From Tolypeutes matacus (taxonomy: Eukaryota; Chordata; Mammalia; Cingulata; Chlamyphoridae), in the NCBI GenBank assembly GCA_026826555.1, contig JAKSZT010053764.1:18175533-18239532 (forward strand): a stretch of 64,000 nt of DNA, in the 5' to 3' direction. The first letter of the stretch is position 1. Each line of letters starts with the position of its first letter. The notes under the pieces were generated by a model. The model did no database searches, had not been told where the DNA came from, and saw nothing but the letters and a program-made list of their open reading frames with translations. Below are positions 11,013 to 24,990 of this stretch, in pieces. The translations under genes and the position numbers were made by a program.

Positions 11013-11962
11013 GTAATTTTAAAAGAGACTTTTCTAGCCAGGAAAAGCACATTTAAATTAACTCCTGCAGTACTGAGAGCTTCTGCAAGGCATTGGAAAC
11101 TCTAGTATATTTTCAAGGTATAACATGCTTTATAGACTGTTTGAGGAGAGATAACTGACATGAAGTAATAGCAAGGCTATGGTTTGCAAAGCAAACACAG
11201 ACCAATATGAATCTCATCTCTGGGGACAGCTTGTATAATAGGTGTTAGAGAAAATGAATGAAAAGTCACCTAGACCAATTTATATTTTTCATAAAATATC
11301 AATTGGTTAAAATCATTTGAACTCCGATGAAGAAGGCAGATAAATTCCTAGTATGAATAAATATAGAGCAACTCTCACTTTCAGCTTAGAAAAATCATAC
11401 TTCGTAGTAAGTACTGTGAATGAAAATCCAAAAAAGGAATTCAACCTAAAATCACTTTGACATCCTTAAGAGGTAATGCCTCTTTAGAAATACATAAAAA
11501 TCATTGTATCTCAGATTGGGAAGAAATGTTATGATAAAGATAAACCAGCCAACCCACTTGACTGTTGCTCTCCTACTCTCATAAGATCTCCAGCAAGTGG
11601 CTGGCCGTGCTGTGCTTCAACGTCTCTAGTGATGGGGCGCTCATACTTTTCAAGGCATTTCCGAATAACCATGCTTTTGAATTTGGGGACCAATAAGTAT
11701 CCTCTGGCCATGGTTGATATGAGCTGATATTTGTTTTCTGAGTGTTGCATTTGTGTTGAGATGGGTATCTGATTCATTTAAGGACGCTTTATAACAATTT
11801 AAGGGCAATTTGAGGCTGCACTTATTCTAAGTGATTGAATCCTATGGCCAGGGTTTTCAGGTCACTGTGGCTTCTTTTTAGAAATTTGGTGTTCTTTCAT
11901 GGTTTATAGGGATTTAACACTTTTAAATTGTGAAATGCTCTATAGCCTTTTTGCTACTTGAG

Positions 11963-11996
11963 GTTTGTTTTTGTTTTTGTTTTTGTTTTTGTTTTC
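11963..11996. repeat. (GTTTTT)n short tandem repeat
   Basis: About five copies of a GTTTTT hexamer in a row, followed by 'ctcttgag'. It is a simple microsatellite, likely length-variable. Confidence 0.85.
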
Positions 11997-14900
11997 TCTT
12001 GAGAGGTGTTAGCATAGTGCCCTTCAAGGAAGAAATTTCACCTCTTCACTGTGAGGTGAAAAAAAATGTCCAGTTAGAAGAATTTGACAGATATTTGCAA
12101 TTGTAGACAAGCCCATTCTTCAAAGTCAGTTTTTAAAATCGTTTGTTTTTTTCCTCTAGAAATATAGTTAAATCTCTAGTTAAAATCCCAGTAAAATTAA
12201 GATCGATGATCATTAGGCATGCAGTGAATATGCTCTTGTATTTTAGAAGAGTGAAGGAACTGCTAAGTGAAATAGTAATGTAAATGAAGTTGTAGGGGGG
12301 GATATTTAAGCTTCTTAAAATAATACAGCATTGTTGCACACAGTTAAGTATGTTCAGCTAGACTACCTTTTAATGGTTTTTCTCATTGTCTGTGTATATC
12401 TTAGAAACTTGAACTAATAAAATTGTATTTGTTAGGGAAAAAACTCTCCTAAATGAGAGCTTTTCCCCCTGAATCTGAATCTCCACCCCCAAATTGTTCC
12501 AAATATGTGAGGTTTTACTGTAAGAGCAAATCTATTGTGAGAGTGGAGAGCACCTCTGTAGAGAACAATAATTTCTTATGGACATGAAAGAATATAAGTT
12601 CCATATCTGGATAAATAAACAATATGATATTCAACATAAGGAGGTAACCAGTATTGACAGTAGGTATGGAAGCATGAGAGTTCAGGAGCTGTTAGCAGTC
12701 TATTGTTGAAGCATGGTATCTGTCAGCCTCTGTATGGAGGAGCATTTTTGATTGTATGGAAGATTGTTGAAGGACTAATTGAAAAAAGAAAAACACACCT
12801 TGGGACTATAAAATATAACTTTATAGACAATTTCCACACAACCTATGAAAAGCAATCGAGAAAACAAGGATATACTTTCAGAGAAGCCATATTATAATCT
12901 AATGTCAAATAGTGCAGTGTGCTCTTAATTTTCTATTATGTAAAATGAGGTATTGTCTCTCAAATGCTTTAGCTTTGTATACTCAGTCCATTTTCTGAAA
13001 ATGGTTGGATTGGATTTGGTTGATTTTCACTGTCCAGCATTCAGTGACAAATTTATGGTGTTTACTTTCTCAATTCTAACCTGCCTTTTTATCCAGAGTT
13101 TAAGAGTCCTTTATGAATCTGTGATGGGTTAATTTGTGGAAATTAAAATGATGGAAGTTGTTCCATTGAACAACAACAAAAAAGGAAATGTCACTCCCAG
13201 GAAAAGCAGTGCTAATAAATCCCAAATGAGTCAATCCACATTTTCAAATCTTGCACTGGTATACCAGTGTGTAATATTTACATGGCACAATGTTATTACT
13301 AGACCTTGGAGAAATTCTAATTGCTCACTCACACTAGGGCTTGGTATTTGAAATATTTCCTGGCAGCAATAATAAAAAAAAAGTAAGAAACAATAAACCT
13401 TTTAAGGCAGAATTAAGATTATTTACGACTTTAATTAAAAATTGAAAACTGGCATCATTTCAAAAAAGCCTTTACAAAAATGTGAATTCATCAAAAATAA
13501 CCATAAAAATTCCAAGGTGATAAAGGCACAGTGGAGTAATGGTCCCAGCCCTAGGGAATTGTTTTGCTGAAAAGAATAAAATCCTTTTCTGTCACACCCT
13601 ATTAGTCATGGACTCGTTTTAATATACCCTGCCTCCCTGCCTGCCACTAATCCTCTTTTTTAACCTCCCCCTTGACACTAAATGGCATTATTTTGGTCTT
13701 AACGTTGCTGGCTTTATGAGGCTCTACTCTGAAGTTGGGGCCAGTGACAAGGTGCCCTCAGCCATAAGACAAATGTGTATCACGATGGACAGAGATCTCA
13801 AAATGATGCCCCAGCCATGGGCATGTTACCCTTTCCCACACCTGTTGGTTCCTCCTGAAAACTGAGAAGTACCTGAAATCTCAGCTAAATTTGTTCAAGC
13901 TGTGAAAAGAAAGAAGGGAGGTGGGAATCTCTTCTGCAAAGGAATTGGGATAATTTGGCTCTTCCATGCCGAGAGTAACTTTTCTCTTTGCATAATGTGT
14001 GCACACCTACACATCCCATTTGCTGATGGACAGACTTCTTCCATAGAACATGCTTTGCAGATCTTGAGTCCATTAAATAGAGGGTTACACAGATAAATGG
14101 GAGGCATATGCTCAAGCCACTGGCAATAGTCTCTACTAAGAATAGAATTCAGCCTGTAGAGTAGAAGGATACAATCTGTCCTTCAATTCTGCCTGATGAA
14201 TGGGTGAAATAAGAGAAAACTAAGGCTATAAACCACTTGAAATTTTCCTCAAGGCTGTGAGCTTTATCAAAATTTTTCATTTTCACCTTGGAAGTGCCAT
14301 AAGCAGGGTGTTTTCCTTCAACTCTAGCCTGTTAATCAAAATGGACATTTTTAAAAGTGAATGCAAAGAATGGTAGGCCAAAAGTTAGAAATGACACGAA
14401 TTTCACACTTCCAGAAAGAGCCTCAGCTTTTGGGTGTGATATGTTAAACGTTTGTTAAACGTTGACCTTTGATCCACCATGGATGATGACTTCACTTTAG
14501 CAATCTCAACACAGGCTGTTACAAACCAAGCATCACATTTGAAATGTGTGTGAATGCTACGCATATTTATATTTCCTACTTAGGAAAACCACTCCACATA
14601 GCTTTCCAGCTAAGTTAGAGCAACTTATTTAACGCCACTCTCTTCATATAGAACTGGCAATTCTTTGGGAGTCTGTTCAGAGCCACCTCCCACCATGTAT
14701 ACTCAAAACTATAAACAGTTTCATTAAGTACCATGTAAATTCACCTTGTTTATGTAATTGTTGGAATCTTAAAAAGCTACATGAAATATATTTCCCCTAA
14801 ATTGAAGCATGTATTAAAAGGGTTAGTGAAGCTCACACTTTCTATCAGTTATTTCCTGATATGGTCTGCGTGGGAGATGCATACCTGAGTGGGGCACACA

Positions 14901-16683
14901 GCACGGGCCTTTCCAGATTTTGACATTATCCTCTCATGTTATCCTTTTTTTTCTGCTTCATGAATAAGTTAAAAATCACCCTGACTATTAATGGAATGTT
15001 AGTAAATAAGGACATATCACTGACATTTCATCTTAAGATGTACTAGCTCTGCCCTTCTTTTCTCATTTAAGAAACCCTATTGGAACGCCAGTGACATGAG
15101 TTCGTTGTGTGTTTTTTTAAAACAAACTTCTGTACTTGAACAATTGTTGACGACAGGTTACTTCCATCACACCTCAAAGAGATGATGAGACATACTATAC
15201 TGCTTGCATATCCTGATGCAGTTGAGGGCAACTAATTTCAAGAAAAGCTCTGGGGGATGCTTTTGTAAAACAAATAATTGTGACTCAAGATACTTATTCT
15301 AATTAACAGTTGAATTTCAGTGAAAAAAATAAGTCATCTTAAATTTAATCTTATGGCAATAACCAAGATTTGGAGTTGAAACCGCTTGCCTGGAGACTTC
15401 TATTTTAAGTAGGCCTGTGACGATGCCAGCTATGTTTTCCAGTGCATTTTGATGCCACAGTGATAGGAGCTATTAAAAACAATTGAACATTCATGGGGAA
15501 GATGGGGGAGTAGGGAGCACCAGGACTCAGTCCTTCTGCCAAAACAACTATTGAACAGAGAGGAGCCATCTGAAACAACTATTTTATAACTCCAGAGGCC
15601 AAAGGAGAACACTGTACAGATCCAGGGAAGCATGGGAGGAAGAGACTGATAAATTACAATAAAGAATGGGAAATTGCTCTCTCCACACAGCATCTACTCA
15701 CTCTAGGGGCAGGCTGCTATGGGGTCCATTCTCTGGCTAGCTGCTGGTGACAGAAAGGGACATAAAAATCATCATCCCCAAGAAAAGGGGTGTGTATGGC
15801 CAATCACTGATCATCTGTTTTGATGAGCAAATTGGGAACTCTGGGTCCCAACTCTGAGAGCAGCTATTATTTCAATCCACCCGGGCAAAGACAGTGGCAG
15901 CCATTGTTTCAACCCTCCCTGGACAGAGGTGGAGGCAGTAGAGATTTAAAGACTCAGCGCTTCCTCAGGGCTGCAGGGAACAGGTAGCTGAAGGGCTGCA
16001 TTTGATAGACAGGCCAGGAAAACTCAGTTTTGGGAAGCTTGGAAGAATTTGGCAACCCTTCCTGATCCCCTCCCCAGGGCACTTTGGAGCTGGTGTATGC
16101 CCCCTGATTTGTGTCCCTGGCCCTACTTTGGCTAAAAGACTGACTTGGGAATGTCTTCTCCAGGGTGACTTTTCTCCCAGAATTTGCCCTCCAGGCAAAA
16201 TTATCATGAGACAAGGAAAGGAGTATAAAAAGCCAGAGAGGCAGACAGTGTGGGACAAAGGCCTGCCAGCTTCAAATACCTGGGAAACAGAAGGGGCACA
16301 AAACTCCTGTAAACAGGGGAAGTATAAAACAACTAACAAGTAAAAGCCCAGAACAAGAAGAGGCCCAGAAAGTCAGGGAAAACCCTGCACACTGCATTAG
16401 CTTTGGGCACACTTTCCTGACATGAGGGCTGAGGCTCAAGAAAATCTCTGTCTTATCACCAGCTAGTTATAAAACCAAGAAACAGACATCCCAGGGAGTA
16501 AATGCTAGAGTTAACATTTTAAAACATTAATATATACACTGTGCAAGAAAATAGTAGAAGACACACAAAGAAACAGGAAATGATAGTCCAACCAAAGGAA
16601 AAGGATAGAAATCCAGAAAACATGAAGAAGATGAGAATATGAACATACCCAAGAAAGCCTTTTAAGAAAAAAAGATCTTAAAA

Positions 16684-17470
16684 ATGCTCAAGAAGATGAA
16701 GGAAAACACAGAGAAAGAACTAAAGGATATCAAGAGAAGAATGAACATGGAATATGAGAATCTTAGTAAAGAGATAGAAATTTCAATAAGGAACCAAACT
16801 GAACTACTGGAGTTGAAGACCACAATAACTGAAATAAAAAATGCCCAAGAAAGTTTCAAGAGCAGATTGGGGCTATCAGGAGAAAGAAATCAGTAAACTT
16901 GAAGACAAAGACATTTGAAATGAGTCAGGCTGAGGAGCAGAAAGAAAAAAGAAATATCAAGAGTGAAAATAGCCTAAGATAGCTATGGACACCATCCAGA
17001 ACACCAGTATATACATTATGGGAGTCCCAGAAGGAGAAAAAAAGAGAGGAAGGGGCAGAAGGATTAGTCCAAGGAAATAATGACAGAGAACTTCCAAAAC
17101 TTAGCAAAAGACGTCAATGCAAAAGACATCCAAGAAACTCAAAGAACACCAAACAAGTTAAACATGAAGAAAAATATACTGTCATTTATTGATTACACAA
17201 TCAAATTAAAAGGACAAGGAGAACATTCTGAAAGCTGCTAGAGAAAAGCAACCTGTCACATACAAGGGAGTCCCAATTAGATTGAGTGCCGATTTCTCCT
17301 CAGAAACCAGAGCAAGAAGGCAGTGGGTTGAAATATTTAAAGTGATGAAGGAAAATGCCTGCCAGCCAAGAATTTTATATCTGGTGAGACTCTCTTTCAG
17401 AAGTGAGGGAAAGATTAAGACAATCTCAAATTTAAAAAAAAAAAAAAAAAAAAAATGCTGAGGGATTTCA
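16684..17470 (+). pseudogene. L1 ORF1 remnant (copy 1)
   Basis: ORF1p is the L1 RNA-binding trimer-forming protein. The first part (16684-16896) is a 70-codon open stretch rich in Lys, Glu and Leu heptads, as in the coiled coil. Further on, after several frame breaks, 17225-17400 still encodes the C-terminal-domain wording: a RLSADFSSE-like segment, then an ARRQW segment, then NACQPRILY. The reading frame is interrupted throughout, so no functional protein is expected. Confidence 0.85.
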
Positions 17471-17995
17471 TCATCACTAGACCTGCCCTACAAGCAATGC
17501 TAAAGGAAGTTCTTCAGACCAAAAGGAAAGGACATTAGACAGTGGTTCAAAGCAGCATTACCCATTTGGGTAATTATGAGTGCAAGTATTTTATTGTTTG
17601 GTATGTAACTCCACTTCTTCCTACAGGTGCTAAAATGCAAATGTATGAAAAGTAATGATAAATCTAGGGTTTTTTTGGACATAAAATATAGAAAGATATA
17701 AATGGTAACAAGTACAAAAAAAGTGGTGCAGGGATTGTGGGGTATAGGAAAACATATATGTGCATGCTATTGAAATTAAGCTAATATCAAACCAGATATG
17801 ATTGTTATATACTTAGGATGTTAAATTTTAACCCCATGGTAACCACAAGAAAAATACATGAAAAATGTTTCTAGTTAGAAATGAGAAGGCACTCAATATG
17901 CTACAACACAAAAAATCAATAAACATAAAAGTAGGCTTTAGTGGAAGTAAGGGACAAAAAGGGAATAAGATTCAGAAAAGCTAAATAGCAAAATG

Positions 17996-20900
17996 GCAGA
18001 AAAAAAGTCCTGTATTATCAATACTGACTTTAAATGCCAATGGATTAAACATTCTAGTCAAAAGGCAGAGATTGGCAGAATGGATAAAAAAAGCATGGCT
18101 TAAATATATGCTGTCCACAAGAGACTCACCCTAAAATCAAAGATATAGGTAGGTTGAAGGCGAAAGGATAGAAAAATATACCGTGCATGTTGTAACCAAA
18201 GGAGAGCTGGGGTGGCCATACTAATATTGGATAAAGTAGAATTTAAGTCAAAAACAGTTATGAGAGACAAAGATGGTCATTATATACTAATTAAGGGGAC
18301 AATTCAAGAGAAAGATGTAGCAGTTATAAATATATATGCACCTAACAGCAATGCCCCAATATATGAAGCAAGAACTGAAAGATTTGAAGAGAGAAATTGA
18401 TGGTTCTACACTATTAGAAGGAGACTTTAACACACTATGTTCAATCACAGATAGAACATCTAGTCAGAAGACCAATAAGGAAGTAGAAGATTTGAATGAT
18501 ACACTAAACTCACTAGACAAAAAACAGACATAAGGAACACTGTTCCTAACAAAAACAGAAAAGACGTTCTTCTCAAGTGCCCATGGATCATTCTTCAGGA
18601 TAGAACATATGTTGGGTCACAAAACAAGTCTCAAGAATTTCAAAAATATTGAAATCATACAATGCATATTCTCAAACCACAACGGAATATAGCAAGAAAT
18701 CAATAACAGAGGGAGAAAGGGAAAATTCACTAATATGTGGAAATTAAATAACATAACCTAAAACAACAAATGAGTTAAAGAGGAAATCTGAAGCAAAATT
18801 AGGAAACATTTTGAGCAAAATGAAAATATAACATATGAAAATTTATGGGGTGCAGTGAAGGCAGTGCTGAGAGGGAAATTTATAGCCCTAAATATTTACA
18901 TTAAAAAAGGAGAAAGATTTCAAATCAGAGACTTAACCTCAAAACTGGAAGAAACAGAAAAAAAAGAGGAAACTAAACCCAAAGTGAGCAGAAGGAAGGA
19001 AATAACAAAGATTAGAGCAGAAATAAATGTAATGGGAAAAAAAAAAAAAATCCAGATAATCAACAATACCAAAAGTTGATTTTTTTAAATGATCGGTAAA
19101 ATTGACAAACCTTTAACTAAACTGACAAAGAAAAAAAGAGAAGATACAAATAATGAAAATCAGAAATGAAAAAAGGGACATTATTACTGATCTCACTGAA
19201 ATAGAAAAGACTAATAAGAGATCACTATGAACAATAGTAAGCCAGTAAATTAGATAACATAGATGAAATGGACAAATTCTTACAAATACACAAACTACCT
19301 ACATTGACTCAAGAAGAAATAGAAGATCTTAATAGACCAACTTGTAGTAAGGAGATTGAGTAAGTAGTTAAAAAAATATCCCAACAAAGAAAAGCCCAGG
19401 ACCAGATGGCTTCACAAGGGAATTCTACCAAACTTTCCAAGAAGACTTAACTCCAATTCTGCCCAAACCCTTCCAAAAAATTGAAGAGCAGGGAACACTC
19501 CCTAACTCATTCTACAAGGCAACCATCACCCTCATACCAAAGCTGGATAAAGATACCACAAGAAAAGAAAACTAAAGACCAACATCTTTTATGAATATAG
19601 ATGCAAAAATCCTCAACAAAATACTAGCAAACTGAATCCAACAGCACATTAAAAGAATTATCTGCCATAATCAAGTGGATCAAGTGGGATTTATTCCTGG
19701 TATGCAAGGTTGGTTCAACATAAGAAAATCAATTAGTGTGATACACCACATTAACAGGATGAAGGAGAGATACCACACGATCATCTCAATCCATGAAGAA
19801 AAGGCATTTGAGAAATTACAGCACCTTTTCTTGATAAAAAACAAAAAACAAAAACAAAACAAACAACAAAAAAAACACTTAGAACACAAACACAAGGAAT
19901 AGAAGGAAACTTCCTCAACATGATAAAGGGCATATATGAAAAGCCCACAGCGGTCATCCTACTTAATGGTGAAAGACTGAAAGCTTTTCCTCTAAGATCA
20001 GGAACAAGACAAGGATGCCCACTGTCAGCACTGTTACTCAATATTGTACTGGAAGTTCTTGTCAAAGCAGTTAGGCAAGAGAGAGAAATAAAAGGCCTCC
20101 AAATAGAAAAAGAAGAGATAAAACTTTCCCTATTTTCAGATGATATGATCTTATACACAGAAAATCCTGAAAAACCCACAATGCTCCTAGAGCTAATAAA
20201 TGACTTCAGCAAAATGGTGGGGTACAAGATCAACACCCAAAAATCAGTAGTGTTGTTTATATATTAGCAATGAAAAATAGAAAGAAGAAATCAAGAAAAA
20301 AAAATCCATTCACAACAGCAACTAAAAGAATCAAATATCTGGGAATAAATCTAACCAGGATGTAAAGGACTTGTGCACAGAAAACCCCAAAACATTGCTA
20401 AAAGAAATGTTAAAGTGTATTACAAAGCCACAGTAATCAAAACAGCATGGTATTAGCACAAGGATAAACTTGAAGTGAATTGAGAGCTCAGAAATAAACC
20501 CTCACATATGTGGCCAACTGATTTTTAACAAGGTGGCAAAGACCACTCAATTGAAAAAGAATAGTTTCTTCAACAAGTGGTGCTGGCAAAACAGGATCAC
20601 CATTCACACACAAAAAGACCCCTACCTCACATCCTATACAAAAATCAACTCAAAATGGATCAAATACCTTAATATAAGAGAACTAGAACTATCAGAATTC
20701 TAGAAGAAAATGTAGGGAAGCATCTTCAGGACCTTACATTAGTCCTGAAGCACAACACTCAAAGCACAAACAATAAAAGGAAAAAATAGATAAATGGGAC
20801 CTCATTAAAATGAAAAACTTTAATTCCCCAAAGGACTTTATCATGAAAATAAAATGACATGGAGTGGATGTAGCTCAGTGGCTGAGTGCCTGCTTCGCAT

Positions 20901-21060
20901 GTACAAAGTCCTTGGTTCAATCCCCAGTACCTCCTAAAAAAAAATGAAGAAAGAAAAGGAGAGAAAATGACACCCTACACAATGAGAGAAAATGTTTGGA
21001 AACCACATATCTGATAAAGGATTAATAGCCAGAATATTTAAAGAAATCCTTCAACTTAAC
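17996..21060 (+). pseudogene. L1 ORF2 remnant (copy 1)
   Basis: ORF2p supplies the endonuclease and reverse transcriptase of L1. The endonuclease part is visible around 18060-18530, including RRAGVAIL and VAVINIYAPN segments. The RT part is clearest at 19920-20267, with [12 protein letters not shown] and an active-site motif FSDD at 20133-20144 (FADD is usual). Frameshifts, stops, a roughly 250-bp deletion near 20412 and a nested SINE inactivate it. The end is approximate because the 3' UTR is not sharply delimited. Confidence 0.85.
20860..20963 (+). mobile_element. Monomeric DAS-type SINE nested in L1 copy 1
   Basis: The body begins GGAGTGGATGTAGCTCAGTG, has a B-box-like 'ggttcaatccccag', and ends in 'cctcctaaaaaaaaatg' plus an A/G-rich tail. 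A 9-bp direct repeat AAAATGACA lies at 20851-20859 and 20964-20972. It interrupts L1 sequence that is continuous in the second L1 copy, so the SINE came after this L1. Confidence 0.9.
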
Positions 21061-22419
21061 TACAAAAAGACAAACCACCCAATTTAAAAATGGGCAAAAG
21101 ACTTGAACATACATGTCTCCAAAGAAGATATATGTGCCAGAAAGCACATGAAAAGATGCTCAACATCATTAGATATCAGGGAAATGAAAATCAAAACCAT
21201 AATAAGATACCATTTCATATCCATTAGAATAACTGCTATTTTAAAAACAAAAACAGAAAGTAACAAGTGTTGGAGAGGATGCAGAGATATAGAAACACTC
21301 ATTCATGGTTGGTGAGTATGTAAACTGGTGCAGCTGCTGTGGAAGACAGTTTGGCTGTTCCTCAGAAAGCTTAAGTATAGAATTACCATATGACTTGACA
21401 ATCCCACCACTAGGTATATCCCCAAGAGTATTGAAAGCAGGGACTCGAACAGCTGTTTGCATACCGATGTTCATAGAAGCATAGCATTATTCATAAATTG
21501 CCAAAATATGGAAGCAACCCAAGTGTCCTTAACCAATGAATGGATAAATAAATGTGGTATTTATATACAATGGAATATTATTCAACCATTAAAAGGAATG
21601 AAGTCCTGATACATGCAACAACACAGATGAACTTTGAAGACATCATGTTGAATGAAAGGACAAATACGGTATGATCTCACTGTTTTGAAACAATTAGAAT
21701 AGGCAGACTCATATAGTCAGAATCTAGAATACAGGTTACCAGGGTATGGGGTGAGGATAGAGAATGGGAAGTTAAGGCTTAAAATGTACAAAGTTCCTAT
21801 TTTGAATGAAGAAAAAATTTTGGTAATGGATGGTGGTGATGGTAGCAAAACATTGTGAATGCAAATGACAGCATTGAAAAATATATCTGAATATATTAAA
21901 AGTGTTAATGTTAGAGTGTGTATGTGGTAACAGAATAAATGTATATTTTTTTAGTCCATGGGAAGAAAAAAGGAGTTGAGAATTCACATTTGGGGGGTGG
22001 GTGGTGTTTTGTCAATGAGAGTGAGCCATTAGTGAGAATGAACTTCTCCTTTCTGTGTTCTGCCTCATACATATAGGAAAATATATACTAGCATCTCAGC
22101 TAGTGACCCAGTGTCTTTCTTAGCTCTCAAAGCAATGTTTCCCAAAGTGTGTTCTTTGAAACACATTATACAGGATGTTATTAGATATTACTTTTAAAAG
22201 GTTTTTTGCAGTCATACAAAAGTTTGTGAAACACTAAGTTACACAATATTTAATTATTTCCCTCCTATGAGAGTTCTCAGAGCCAGTATCCTAGAAAAAA
22301 GACATTAAACATTGTTCAAAATTCCTTGGCCACCAACACACTCTTCTTTTTCCCAGACGATCTCATCCAACTAGACTTACAATAAATTCTTTGAGAAAGC
22401 AATCTCAAAGAATTTCTTT

Positions 22420-22680
22420 CATTCATTCCATTCAACAACTGTCTATGAAGCACCTACAGTGTGCCTGGGTTAGACCCAAGGTGCAAGCGTGTACAAGACA
22501 GACATGACCTCTGTCCTCATGGAGCCACATTATCTAGACAGAATCTAACAACAATAAAAGTAAACAGAAAGTAAGTAACATAAATGCAAGCAAGAAGACA
22601 GTGAGGGAGTTGATATGGAGATTAACAGAGAAGGTCCTTTTGGGGGGAGATGGTAAGGAAAGCTGAGCATTTATTTAACA
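22420..22680 (-). repeat. LINE-2-like relic
   Basis: A segment of the form 'attcattc...caacaa...cacctacagtgtgcctgg...' followed by 'acatgacctctgtcctcatggag' style wording. This recalls the reverse complement of an old L2-type 3' end. Assignment is by remembered pattern; edges are approximate. Confidence 0.45.
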
Positions 22681-24232
22681 GGAACACATTCAAATGACCA
22701 TGTTAGAAATGAGAAAAAAATGTTTTTGCCTGGAAGTTTTAAAAAGCTTTGCTTAAGTCAAAGTATTGTACCTTCCTGTTTGAGCTTCTTTTAATGGAAC
22801 CTGGTATGAATAAGATCATAGCAGTAAACTGAAGGATCCACTTAGTGTGTAATTATTGCACTTTTCTGCAGCCTGTTTTCCTTAATCGAAGTGGCATCAG
22901 GAGCATGGAATGATGGGCTATGAAAAGCATAGCTTACCTCTCCCACCTAAGAAAATAACTCAGATGGAACAACATTCCTGATTTTCTGAGTACTCAGTAC
23001 AGTTGGGGCTCTGCACCAGCTATGTCCTGGCCCTGTCTTCCAAAAGATTACGTTCTAACAAGAGACACAAAGGGACAGGTGGTTTGGGTACCATAAGGAG
23101 ATACTGTAATAAAGCCACACAAAGGTTGCTTCTGAAGCATGGTGTCTGGGAGTTGCTTTGCTGATGGTAGAATCCTTAAGAAGTGAATCCTTGTTTTATT
23201 GTTGTTTTGAAAGCACGGGGAGATCAGTGGGTTTTTATGTTGTTCTATTGTTATTTTGTCTTATGTAGCAAAATAGTTTTATTTTTATTCCTCCCTAAAA
23301 TTCTCAATTGGGAAGGAAAAATAGAGGTGTTTGGCCAGCTCTGGTCAACTATGTAAGGAGTGAGGACACATGACAGGTGTTTAGTGAGCACTTCAGGCTG
23401 TACAGAGCCTAGCACAGTTACCTTATGGAAATAGTTCCTCGATAATTGCTTTTTTGATTGATTGACTGACAGACAGAAGCCTTCTAAGCTTCTCATTACC
23501 TTTCCCTTATTAGATTTTGTGGATTCTTGATGAAAATGATTTGGGAATAAAAGCATTTAGCACAGACTCTCTGCTGCCTAAATATAGTGTTCTAAAATAT
23601 CATGACCCAGCTCACCATTACCCTTCTCAGGCTTTCCCTCTTTATTTCCACTTCCAAGGTGCCAGCATCCCTCGTGCAACTATTGCTGTCTCTGCTAGTT
23701 CTCTCTTGTCCTCCCATTTCAGCTTCAGTTGAGCTTTATTTTTTATATCCCATTTGTTTGTATCTTGGCTCTCTGAGCTGTGAAGATTTATTTTCAGGGT
23801 GACTTCACACAAGGGCTTGGATAAACCTGATGTAAAAACTTTTCATGGTGGATACTGGGCAGGTGGCCGTGTCCTGGAGTAGTGTTTGGATTGGATGTTA
23901 GGAGGCAGGGCCTTCTTTTAAGCAGGGCCATGAATTGCTTCGTGACTTAGCTTAAGTTACATTCCCTTGGTTTTTCCATTTCCCCATCTTCACAGCTAGC
24001 TTGAAAAGCAAACACAGGACTTCAGAGGTGAAAGGTGAGCCATTTCAGTAGAAAGCATTGTTATATCATATACCTGCAATCTGCTGCAGTCTATTGTGAC
24101 TGACAACAGAACAACAGTGTCCTTGGAAATGTTTTCCTTCCTGAAAACTGTATATTCTTGTAGGTGGAATCATCTTTCAGCAATTACTGTGCCCAGTCTT
24201 TCTGCGTATTATGGATGCTCAGATGACGGTGC

Positions 24233-24259
24233 AAAAAAAAAAAAAAAAAAAAAAAAAAA
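24233..24259. repeat. A27 homopolymer
   Basis: An uninterrupted run of 27 A followed by 'ggaaggggaaac'. It looks like a retroposon tail, but I cannot name the 5' sequence as a known element, and I see no clear flanking duplication. Confidence 0.9.
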
Positions 24260-24599
24260 GGAAGGGGAAACAAAAACTGGAGGAAATTAAAATCAAACTT
24301 GACTTTGTACTATTTAGTTCTATTCAGGGATTATTAAGGGTCCATAGATCATGGGTGGCTGGGCTTTAGGAAGCTCATGAACTCCCAGAAATTATATGTA
24401 AAACATTGTGCATATATACATCTTTTTCTGGGGAGAGGTCCCATACTTTTCACTGACTCCCTGAAATGAAGACTCTCTGAATCAAAAGAAATGTAGCATT
24501 CCTAGTCATTGAATGACCCAGCTTTAGTTACAGTGCCCAAAAGATTTTGCCTAAAGAAGAAGAATCTCTGCCTTTCATGCCCTGGAGGATTGAATTTCA

Positions 24600-24990
24600 A
24601 ATTATTCAACAAACACTTAGCAGGCATTTATTGTATGTGTTACATTTTGCTAAATGCTTGGGTGTGCAAAGAGTGTAAGATGGATTCTTTTCCCTTGGGG
24701 CAAACAGACCTGTTAAAGCGGTGGGCTGATGGTATAGATAGTGGATTGAAGTGTGGAGTGGAGATGGACTGAAAGTAATTGCAACAATTAGGACTGTGTG
24801 CATTTTAACAAGATTTTACGAGGTTTGATAAAGGCCTGGATGAGAGGAGTGGCAGTAGGGAAGAAACTGAGTGGACAGAAAGCAGTAATGGATTAAATGC
24901 CAGGAGTAAGGGAAAGGAAAAGGAGTCAAGATGGCCCAGAGTTCCTAGCTTCTGGGATTCCATGGGAAGAAAAGATGAAAGAGCCTGCCT
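24600..24990 (-). repeat. LINE-2-like relic
   Basis: Starts with 'attcaacaaacacttagcaggcatttattg' type wording split over the start, then 'ggtgtgcaaagag' and a long G/A-rich part with 'gcctggatgagaggagtgg'. The order resembles the minus-strand L2-type 3' region also suspected at 36.3-37.0 kb. Assignment is tentative. Confidence 0.4.

Larger units (their letters stand above)
15490..21960 (+). mobile_element. Nearly full-length degenerate LINE-1 (copy 1)
   Basis: The element runs from a G-rich 5' start (gggggagtagggagcacc) through a 5' UTR of about 1.1 kb, an ORF1 remnant, a short inter-ORF gap, an ORF2 remnant and a 3' UTR ending near 'aataaatgtatatt'. Both reading frames are broken by many stops and shifts, so it is not autonomous. 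Near 20412 it lacks about 250 bp that are present in copy 2 (55155-55405). An A22 run (17434-17455) sits inside the ORF1 end, and a SINE is inserted at 20860. It ends about 150 bp short of the 3' terminus seen in copy 2. A target duplication is not certain: weakly similar 'ttgaacattcat' and 'ttgagaattcacat' flank it. Confidence 0.9.

Noticed and set aside
13902..14115. Overlapping short open frames on both strands
   Set aside because: All are 64 to 76 codons and mutually antisense; no family similarity.
19781..20236. 151-codon minus-strand open frame
   Set aside because: It is the antisense of the L1 ORF2 reverse-transcriptase region.
20860..20963. Possible functional tRNA gene, because of the A-box and B-box-like motifs
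   Set aside because: The A-rich tail, flanking duplication and several related copies show a tRNA-derived SINE; a full cloverleaf acceptor stem is not present. The same applies to the other SINEs listed.
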